Part shown: positions 54,926 to 64,000 of the stretch, piece by piece
Numbering within the stretch: position 1 is the stretch's first letter
How the letters are laid out: every line of letters begins with the position of its first letter
DNA from: Diorhabda sublineata
Taxonomy: Eukaryota; Arthropoda; Insecta; Coleoptera; Chrysomelidae
NCBI RefSeq assembly: GCF_026230105.1
Contig: NC_079482.1
Span: forward strand, 7,440,001 to 7,504,000
Length of the DNA: 64,000 nucleotides
Reading direction: 5' to 3'
Program-made: the position numbers and the translations under genes
Notes under the pieces: model-generated
Seen by the model: only the letters and a program-made list of their open reading frames with translations
Told to the model about the DNA's origin: nothing
Database searches by the model: none

Positions 54926-55473
54926 CACAAATTTTTTGTACGATTAATAGTTTTCGAGATATCGCGAAAAACGTGTTTTCGCCCCTTTTTCCAAGATGGC
55001 GACGACAAGGGCGACAACTCTACAAACGTTGGATTAAGCTTGTATTGACCCCCCCCCTATATGTTCCATGAATAAAATTACGTTCTCTAAAAAATGTTCA
55101 GCCCATGTAACATTTCAATGGACTATTTTGTTTTGTTGGATTTTATTTAGTAATATTTCGTTTTCACATACGTGCTCACAGTGACATACTCTCGATAAGG
55201 GCCCTCATTAATTATAGAGAACGGATATAACGTTGGTATATCCGTAGATGTATATCCAGCTAAATGAACTAAATAACGTATATATGAATTACACAATGTT
55301 TTTATCATTCTAATTGACTTTCGTTGAAGCATGTGATAGTGAGCATGGGCGTAGATCGCACTAGATCAAAATCAACCTAATTGCAGAGAAACCAAAATGG
55401 AGAATTTAATTTCTAATAAACAAACAAAAGCACTGGTATTTAATAAAATGAAAATGATAAATGCTCTTAGGAG
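54926..55473. other. No gene seen
   Basis: Includes a poly-C run near 55050. The stretch CGAGATATCGCGAAAAACGT (about 54955) is somewhat GC-richer and may continue the neighbouring element. Confidence 0.4.
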
Positions 55474-55935
55474 CTATAAAGCAAAACAAATCAAAGAAAC
55501 GTTTTCAGTTGGTCGTTGGCCTCTACAGATAATAGAGACAAATTTGAAAGCCGTTCTTGTTCCATAGAGGTCTTCTGCTCTTCTGCTATATAGACCAGCA
55601 TTCTGAAGGTGTCGTCTTATTGATCTATCAGAGATATTTACATCTCGGACTTCTCGTAAAAGACTGTTGATCTCGACACTTGTCATTGACCGATTTCTTA
55701 ATGAATTTAATTGCAAAAAACCGTCATCTCGAGGAGTTAAAACTGAAGGAGGTCCTTGTCCAGGCCTCCTAGAATGTGAACCGGTCTCTCGAAATCTTTG
55801 CATCAATCTGCCAATGGTTGTGTGCTGTACGCCAAACAGATTTGCCACTCCACGATAACTTTGACCCTGTCCAACTAACTCGGCTATTCTTTCAGCTTCG
55901 CGTTTACTGCTTAACTCTGTCCATTTTCTGTTTAA
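55474..55935 (-). pseudogene. Tc1-family transposase N-terminal half
   Basis: The minus strand is open from about 55932: KWTELSSKREAERIAELVGQ, GQSYRGVANLFGVQHTTIGR, LMQRFRETGSHSRRPGQGPP, then EINSLLREVRDVNISDRSIR and RHLQNAGLYSRRAEDLYGTR. These are the two HTH units and linker of a Tc1 transposase. Just after the linker the text leaves the family and ends at 55474, so the catalytic domain is gone. No ATG was found in frame. Confidence 0.85.
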
Positions 55936-57040
55936 CTAGTCTCCACTTTAACACACCTTGATTGACTTAAATTACTGCTGTCCCCCAGTTGGTGCAACAA
56001 TAGAATGAAAGAAACATTAAAATATGCAAAAAATTAAAATTTTAAAAAACTAAAAAAACAGTTAGTTAATAAGAAATTTTGTTACATTTTATCGCTAACA
56101 TTTAAGATACTTTAACTTTTTGTGATAGAAAAAACAGAAATCCAAAAGATTAACATTTCAGGTTTTGATATTTAAAAAAAGAGTGGTGCATTATTTATGG
56201 CCACGAGTTTATGTGTAATAAAATATCTATCGATCTTGAAAATTAGCAGCGCTGTTATCAATAACATTTTTATACAAAATAAGCTCATGAGTGCTTATGT
56301 GGCAATCAATGTGGAAATGTGGAAAATCAAATATATATATATCGTACCAACGTATAATTACAGGGATTTAACAATTGGAAGAACTCTACTAGATCTAAAT
56401 ATAGAAAAATTCAAATAAGCCGAAAAGCAACAGGTGAAGGATCACCATCCAGCTTGAAATTAGAAGATAGGGGTGTACCTCTTTGGGTAAGGGCTACAGA
56501 CACTTGATTTGAAGGTGTTGTAGATGCTGGACCAAGCATAGTCAGCAGATTATATTATTGAATATAAAGCTCAACAGAAAAGGATTGCTAATCGATTCAC
56601 ATTGACAATATAGAAAATAGTAATGTTGAGAACAAAAATAGATTCAAAATGATATTAAAAGAAAACCTAGATGATTACCTCCTTTAAGTGACTTAACAAA
56701 TAATGTATTGGGGGCAATTGAAAAGACATAAAACTAAATAGAGATATTGCTGTTTCAATTTTAAAAATTAGCCAAAACTTATAAATACATAGAGCTGGGA
56801 ATTTGATATTGATTGATATTGGAGAAAATAAATTGAATTTAGGAATTCCATATAAGTTCGAAGATCCAAACTTTAATGTAGATAAATTCATTCTAAAATT
56901 ACAATAAATTGTTTATATAACTTGTTCTAACTGCTCTGCCAACTTCCAATATTTCATTGTACTAACTAACAGTGACAAAATACTCATAAAATTGACTGTT
57001 TTGGTCATTTTAACAGCAAACAGCAATAGTAACATTTTTT
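55936..57040. other. No recognised gene
   Basis: AT-rich. Part of it may be degraded 5' sequence of the LINE that becomes recognisable at 57050. A 73-codon frame at 56197-56418 has no motif. Confidence 0.4.
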
Positions 57041-57049
57041 TCATAAGAA

Positions 57050-59100
57050 ATGATAATCGCAAATACATGGTTTCAACTAGATGAAAGACGATTGTATATA
57101 TGGAAAGGTCCAGGAGATAACCCACATATAATTAGAAACCAGGTTGACTATACCCTAATAAACAAGAGATTCAAAAATGATGGTCAAGTCCAAAAGAGTC
57201 GAATAAAAATTAAAACTGAAGTTGACAGTTCAAAAATCTGGAACACTTTCAAAAATTTCCAAAAAACACATTAAAACGAATACAAGACACAAAAAACAAC
57301 ATTGGATGACGGACGAAATCCTAGATTTGATGAAGCAAAGAAGACGACAAAAAATATTAGTGAAAAATATAAACAGATACAGAAAATAAACAAACAAAAA
57401 ATAAGAGTATTGAAAATGTATTGAAATGGAAGAGTTACAAGACAAACATGACACGTTCAATATGTTTAAAAAAGTCAGAGAGGTAGCTAGCCTATACAAC
57501 AAGAAGACTCCTCATACCTTCAAGGGATTCAAAAGGAAAAATAATCATAGATGAAGAAGAAATTCAATCAACTTGATATGTGTATATCAAAGGATTGTAT
57601 AATGACTCTAGATCAGAAGAACAAATGGCATTTGATGAAGAAGACGGACCAGAAATACTAAAATCAGAAGTTGGACCTAAAAACATTCCAACAGACATGC
57701 TAAAGCTTATAAATGAAGAAAACATAGGAATATTAGTTAAACTCTTCAAACATGTTTATTCAACCGCTGAAATTCCAGAAGATTGGTTAAAATATGAATT
57801 CATATGAAAAATAACGTCCAAAACACTGTAGCGACTAAAGAGTGATAAGTCTTATGAGTCACATTATAAAAATATTCTTAAGAATGATCAACGCTAGAAT
57901 CAGAAATATGTGCGAAGATCAAGACGAAACTCGATTCGGGTTCAGAAATGGGTTGGAACCACGAGAAGCACTTTTTGCACTGAATATATTACTACAAAAA
58001 TGCTGGGACCGACGGAAAGATTTTTGCAGTCTTTATCGATTACGAAAAGGCATTCAATCGAGTACAAACCGACAAGTTAATAAATATATTAAGGGAAAAA
58101 GGAGTTTATAGTTCCGACGTAAGAATTATCGAAAAATTATAACAGAAAATCGACAGAAGAACGCAAAATCTTAAGAGGAGTCACTCAATGTTGCATACTC
58201 TCACCATTTCTGTTTAATTTGTATTCAGATAAGATCTTTAAGCAAGCTAGACACAACTTATTATATGGAGTAAAAATTAACGGCAAACTTATAAATGCAA
58301 TCAGATATGCAGACGATTCAGTTGTACTGTGTGACGACTTGAATGGACTGCAATGCCTTTTAAACGCCATTGACAGAGTGGGAAGAGAGATGGGTCTAAA
58401 CATTAACTGTTCTAAAACAAAATATATGGTATTTAGTCGCTTGCTGTACCAGGACACACAGCTACAGGTAAATGGACAAACGATTCAAAGAGTGTCCAGT
58501 TTCAAATATTTTGGTTGCTACATTACTGAACAACTGGATCCCGATAAGGAAATAAAATGTAGAATTGAAGTAGTTTGTACAACATTTTTTAAAATGAGAT
58601 CACTCTTCTCTAATGATAATTTAAAATTTCAACTCCAGAAACGGATGATCAAATGTTACATATGGAAAGTTCTCTAATATGGTGTCGAAGCATGGACTTT
58701 GAAAATATCTACCATGAATCGCTTAGAGGCTTTTGAAATGTTATATAGACGCATGCTTAAGATACCGTGGACAGCTATATAAACAAACGATGCAGTCGTT
58801 AACATAGCAAATGCAGTTCGCGACTTGGTGGATAAAATTAAATGCAGGAAAATAGCTTATTTGGGACACATAATGCGTGGTAACCGGTTTAGTACCCTAG
58901 TTGATTATGATGGGTAAGGTTGAAGGTCGTAAAAGAATTGAAAGGAAACGAGCCTCTTGGTTGAAGAATATTAAAGAATGGACTGGGATAAGAGAAGCAG
59001 GAGAGTTATTTAAACTAGCTCAAGGTAGAGAGTTTTGCCATGCTGATCGCCAACGTTAAGGGGACTTGATACGGCACGCGAAGAGGAAGAAGAAGACTAG
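57050..59100 (+). pseudogene. RTE-type LINE, endonuclease end through RT
   Basis: Order: ANTWFQLDERRLYIWKGPGD and RNQVDYTLINKRFKNDGQV (endonuclease end, 57056-57190); linker; DGPEILKSEVGPKNIPTDML, VKLFKHVYSTAEIPEDWLK (57640-57790); SLMSHIIKIFLRMINARIRN and TRFGFRNGLEPREALFALNI (57842-57990); YEKAFNRVQTDKL-like motif A; ILSPFLFNLYSDKIFKQARH; AIRYADDSVVL with the YADD box intact (58306-58317); SFKYFGCYITEQLDPDKEIK; LEAFEMLYRRMLKIPWTAI; KIAYLGHIMRGNRF. It ends in a GAA/GAG-rich tail (59080-59097). Several stops and shifts; the start of the endonuclease is missing. Confidence 0.88.
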
Positions 59101-60364
59101 TACAATAAATTAAAGAATTTTCCTATAATAATTCCAAAATAATTACCTTAATGTAATAGTAACAAATTTCCAAATTCATAAATTGTTGTGAAAATGTCAT
59201 TTTTAATCACTGTCAAAACAGTTAAAAGATGACTTTTACAAAGTAACGCGGTAATTAATAATAATTTCAAAATAATAATTTCATTTTTGATGGAACTTCC
59301 AATTCGTAGCAGTATACAATTTCATATTACTTATTATAATTTATGAAAATTAAGATGATTAGTAGAAGTAGAACAATTGCCAATATTAATACCCCGCGAT
59401 TTATAAACTGCCAATTTCATCAACATTAGCGGTAATTTCATAAAATGATATTGCTCAGCTTGCATTTCAGCAATTTCCAATAATCGATTGATTGAGATAT
59501 CTCTCAGTCACTATTGTAGACTTGTAACCATCCTCTCTGCTTTTTTATTTCCGTTTTATTTGCCTCTGAGTCTGCCATCAACGAAGTAGGAGACACAGAA
59601 GATGATATATGTGGGAAATCAAATTATAAAATCATATACGATTAACAGATGAATTATCAACATTTTATTGGTTTTTTATTAACATAATTACAATAATTCT
59701 AGCATATAAAAATTTATCTTATTCATCAACTGAATAACTTCATCAGGATTGTCATCACGGGGATAATCGTTGAACTTTTCGCGCTATCTATTCAGTGATG
59801 TAACCTACTACACCATCACTTGTAGAGACATCATAATAATGTTGATAATCTGGATCATCAAACGGATTAATAATAATGCTAATGTGAATGTGCATGTTTA
59901 TTAATTACTATCATCATTACTACTATCTATAATACTATCAAATGGTGTTCTAATGAAAGAACAACCATTATCAATAGCTTTTTCATTATTGTCTTCATCT
60001 TCTCTTAAAAATTCTTTCAGCAACAGAGACATTTTAAGAATGGTATTACTGTTAATATCTCCGTGAGATAGAGTTTCGTTATTTAGAATTCATTTTCAAT
60101 AATAGCATCCCTTTCAGTGCGGTGACCAATGGATAGGAATATAATAGATTAAAACCCGAAAATAATGGGATCAGGATCATCATTACAACAACAAACACTT
60201 TGCATTATACCAAAGAATTTATGTTGAAATATTGATACACTCAATTTTCTATGTTTATGATGATCACTTCCACTGTTAATTGTGCAGCCATCAACTACAC
60301 TACGATTTATCATTTTTAATGATTACCACAACATTCAATTATTTTACAACCATTAAACTTTTAA
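59101..60364. other. No recognised gene
   Basis: AT-rich. On the minus strand around 60031-59900 there is a short acidic run (LKEFLREDEDNNEKAIDNGC) without a recognisable family. Confidence 0.35.
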
Positions 60365-60809
60365 AACTTGTGCGTGCAGATCGTCGAATGAGTATCCGGA
60401 TGATTGCCGAGGCTGTAAACGCCGATAAAAAACGATTAGAAAAATTTCACACGAGGAATTATACATGACAAAAGTCTGTGCGAAGTTGGTGCCAAAAATC
60501 TTACTCCTGACCAAAAGATCTTGCGTCAACGGGTCTGCTCTCAGATTTCCTTGAAAGGTTAGAAAAAGATCTGCTTGGGAAGGGACCCAATTTGAGTCGA
60601 TGGAAGCGGTAAAGCAACAAACTGCACAGCTCCTAAAGGCTCTCACCAACGAAGATTTCCAGCACTGCTTCGATCAATGAAAATAACGCATGGAAAGATG
60701 TCTTTTGAGGGTAGGGGAGTATATTGAAGGGGAGCATTAGAATGTAGATTTATTTTTGTAATAAAACCCTTTTTCGTAACTAGTCTCGTTATTTAATAGC
60801 CAGACCTCG
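60365..60809 (+). mobile_element. Mariner 3' fragment, internally deleted
   Basis: Begins inside the HTH part (VRADRRMSIRMIAEAVNADK, 60370-60430), continues in other frames with MTKVCAKLVPKILLLTKRSC-like text, then FESMEAVKQQ..., LLKALTNEDFQHCFDQ and the right terminus TTATTTAATAGCCAGACCTCG|TA (60789-60811). The catalytic core is deleted and the 5' terminus is absent. Same subfamily as 7579 and 29118. Confidence 0.85.
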
Positions 60810-61889
60810 TATTTACGAAAATCATCTATCCTCAGTTTACCGTACCATAACTGCGAAAACCGAATAACGAGCATTATCCTCCTTATCTAGTTTCTGTGAT
60901 CTGATTGTAGTTATAATTTCAAACCGTAAAAGTAACCTCACTTTTTTTCTTAAATTTTCGTTTTATACAATTTATATGTGGACAACAATAACCACATTTA
61001 AGGAAACTGTTTCTGCTTATCCTTTATTAAAATTAATTGTTTTCCTATCATTAATTACCAATAAACTGAATAATTATAATTGTTATAATATCGTTTCCAA
61101 TCGATAGACATTTTGACACACTTTTAAGCTAGTTTTTAATAACAATCACGTGCCATTAAAGTTTTCAAACTCTCCTTTCTCAGTTTCCCACGCTGCATTT
61201 TGAAAAATATCTGTGAGATGTATTCAATAAAACAAAATATGTTAATTTTAACGTTGCAGAGTCAGGTTGGGCTTTTAAATAATTTGTTTTTATATGATGA
61301 TGAAGTATTATCTCTTGATCTACATACTCTGTAGATGTTTTACTGGTATTTAAATTAGTCGGTAACAAATAGGTATATTTTGTTATAATCATAGGTGTGT
61401 GTTGAAATGATCAACGTATATATATCTATTTGTCCAACGTTACTTTCATAATTTGATCATAAAAAGTGGAATAAATGGATTTAATAGTCTATACTTGTAT
61501 TTGGACACAGCATCCCAACAAAAATTACTGTGGAAATTTATAAAAAAGTATACAATTTGTACATTATGTATTACACTCCACATGAGATTTGTCTACTTAG
61601 AACATGAGGGCTTAGGTCTATCCTTACGTGGCACGGCCAATGGTTTGAAGACAGTTCTGATCTTCTATTGTCTTCCTTAATTGTTGATATCTTAGATGCT
61701 TTAGTCATAATATCGAAATGAAATCAATGTGGTCTGTGACTTCACTGTGTTTAGGCTTGGAGTTGGTAGTGTTTATTATAGTCATATCTATTTTTTTCAC
61801 TATTACTCTATCAACAATCTCAGCTTTTATTGAAATATGATAGCCTGGAACTTGCTCATCCACTTCTACAAGTCAATATTCTACAATGT
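60810..61889. other. No confident gene
   Basis: AT-rich. The end of this stretch (from about 61590) may hold decayed endonuclease sequence of the LINE that follows, but I could not anchor a motif. Confidence 0.35.
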
Positions 61890-63650
61890 AACATCACTTT
61901 CCCCACCAGATTTTCTAGATTCATGCAAACACTAACTAGTCTGGCATCCATTTCTTTTCCCCTCAGGCGTATTAAAAATAAGCAAAATTAACTCTGGTCG
62001 ACTAAAGGTTTAGGTATATCTACAAAGAACATGCGATCTTTATCTCACCTAAGGAAATTCTCGGATAGTGTCTTCTTCAAAAATTACGTGAAACTATACA
62101 GAAAAATTATCATGAGGCAATAAAATCTGCCAAAGATATTAATTATAATAGGACACTCGCAAATTATCGTGATGTTTCTAAAGAAACATGGTCCATTGTG
62201 AATGATCTAAGAAATAAGGCTTTTTCATAGAGCATAATCTCTACTTCACCTGATAATCTTAATAAATACTTTGTATATCAAATTCTATAACTCCTTCTCA
62301 TGATCCGTTTTCATATCTCCCTCATGCTAATGTTAACAATTTCTTCTTTATGCCCGTAGTTTTAGCAAAGCTCCGCAGTACAATTAATGACATCAAAAAT
62401 AAATAGTCATCTGGAACTGATGGACTTACATCAAAAATGTTTTCGAGTGTGCCCGTTTGCACATTAAATTAAATCACCTTACCACTTTAATTATTAACGT
62501 TTCATTTCAAAATGGCACTTTTCACAATTACCTTAAGGCGGCTATAATTATACCTCTGCATAAAGAAAGAGATAAAAATAAAGCCTCAAATTACCGCCCA
62601 ATTGCACTCTTTCCCACGTTATCTAAGATCATAGAAAGATTGTTCAAAAAGAGGCTTTTATCATTTCTGTTTAAATATAAAATACTTACTACCCATCAAT
62701 TTGTGTTTTTAAGTAACAAATACACAAATGATGTTATATCCTTCCTCCTAAAAACAACAACTTTTTGTGATTTTTTTAAGGCTTTCGATTGTGTTAATCG
62801 TAATATTTCAATTAACAAATTGCAGTACTACGATTTTTGGGGAACACCCCACACACCCCACCAACAGAAGTTAGTTTGTAAGGGTTGATACAACGATGTC
62901 ATCTTGCAAACCAATAGAATTTGGAGTGCCCCAAGGCTCAGTACTAGGCCCTATTTTGTTTCTTCTGTTTATAAACGACATCATCTATCTAGATATCAGT
63001 GGAACAATATCTATTTTCAGAAGGTACTAGTTTCTCTTGGAGGAACCCTTATCTCATGGCACTTCATACGACTATATCTAGACCTAACCTAATCTAGTGA
63101 CCTAATCACCCTTAATCATGGTTCGATTCTAATCTTCTCTGTCTTAACGTTTATAAAACTGTTTTATCATATAAAAATACACTGCTGTCTTTTTTATTAA
63201 ATAACACCACCATTGACGTCGTTTAATCTGTAAAATTCTTGTTGTGGACAATTCCTTGAAATGGATGTTACATATTGCCGCTTTATCTAAAAAAATAAGT
63301 TCCTTCTGTTTTGCGCGGAGATCAGTTTCCAAAGAACTGAACTTATCCACCTCGTTAACAGTTTATTATGCCTCTATTGAGTCGCATCTTCGATATGCCC
63401 TTCCCTTCTTGTGTACGTGTGGTGCGACTCAATTTGAGCGAATCTTCAAACTACAAAAGAGACCTGTTAGATAGTTACTCGGACTAAGTAGGGCTCACTA
63501 AATCTAAATCTAAAATATTAAAAATTCTGACTCATCCTTTCTTATTCGTCTGTGAATCCTTTTGCCTAATTCGTAAGCACTCTTCTCCACTTTCAGAAAG
63601 GTCGTTGCATGGCTGTCCACTTAGTCTCTCGTAAAGTAGACTGTTGTGTA
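61890..63650 (+). pseudogene. CR1-like LINE, linker and reverse transcriptase
   Basis: From TLTSLASISFPLRRIKN and LSHLRKFSDSVFFKNYVKLY (matching 28080-28250) to NVSFQNGTFHNYLKAAIIIP, NYRPIALFPTLSKIIERLFK, FCDFFKAFDCVNRN (motif A, about 62770), IECGVPQGSVLGPILF (motif B, 62915-62960), then WRNPYLMALHTTIS, VDNSLKWMLHIAALSKKISS, ELNLSTSLTVYYASIESHLR and FKLQKRPVR. Where FADD should stand, the sequence reads FSEG at about 63015, so the catalytic pair is lost. Frames change repeatedly. Confidence 0.82.
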
Positions 63651-64000
63651 CAGTAGTGTCTGGTTCATCATCATTATTTAAATTTTTTCCTATGAGCTAA
63701 ACAACGTTGAAAATTTTAATCCTTTCATCTCACTGTAAAATTATCTATCAATAATCAGGTGTTTATTTAAGATTCTGCAACTGGTTCCTTGAGTTGAAAA
63801 AATTTTAATTATAATCTTCGTTTTATATAGGCATTTAACTGTGTAAAAGACACCTAGATCTAAAGACAGGATTAGAAATTATGTCTAAATAATTTCATGG
63901 TGTGAGATTTTAAAGGTGTAGCTCTTCTAGACTTCTGTAGTAATCTTAAATCGAAAAATTTCATTCATATCAAATATGGTTGCTACAAAATCAAGATGCT
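63651..64000. other. No gene seen
   Basis: AT-rich end of window. Confidence 0.5.

Overview
The window looks like a stretch of an insect nuclear genome, most likely a beetle. It is AT-rich, has no operons, ribosome-binding sites or bacterial genes, and is dominated by animal transposable elements (TEs): mariner, Tc1, a DUF4817/DDE_3 group, pogo, hAT, PIF/Harbinger, Helitron, RTE-, CR1-, Jockey- and I/LOA-type LINEs, and copia. The order is an inference from the TE mix and cannot be proved from this sequence.

Only two open frames look like candidate host genes. One is an exon at 16877-17121 with a good splice acceptor and donor; it encodes a signal peptide, a short ectodomain, one membrane span and a basic stop-transfer. 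The other is an unrecognised 81-codon ATG frame at 44452-44697. Everything else that can be identified is a transposon or its remains, so the window probably lies in a long intron or between genes.

Layout. 1-2.6 kb: a mariner terminus, a GC-richer patch that might be a 5' noncoding exon, and an antisense LINE tail. 2.7-4.7 kb: a complete DDE transposon with ~395-bp inverted repeats, TA target duplications and an uninterrupted 359-aa transposase. 4.7-15 kb: a Helitron-type 3' end, a tandem duplication, an RTE tail with (TTC)n, two mariner derivatives, three LINE RNase H remnants and a Tc1 remnant. 15.1-18.3 kb: a second long-TIR DUF4817-group element, the host-like exon, a third deleted member of that group, and a 348-bp hAT-type MITE with a perfect 8-bp duplication. 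20-28 kb: LINEs, one interrupted in its RNase H domain by a fourth DUF4817-group element, a Harbinger fragment, a rearranged copia fragment, and a CR1-like LINE interrupted by mariner. 29-39 kb: a mariner deletion derivative, a mariner split by a pogo/Tigger element, another mariner, a 110-bp fold-back and an ITm transposase remnant. 41-64 kb: a near-intact Tc1 with two stops, a Jockey tail, further mariners, a Harbinger N-terminus, inverted GC-rich 24-mer arrays, a Helitron Rep remnant, two MITE-like elements, an RTE LINE with a YADD box, and a CR1-like RT.

The clearest biology is the layering of insertions: in several places the outer element's reading frame can be followed across the inner element's target site. 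I found no credible new multi-gene system. The best leads are the apparently intact 2737-4726 transposon, the inverted GC-rich arrays at 47.5-48.4 kb, and the orphan membrane-protein exon.
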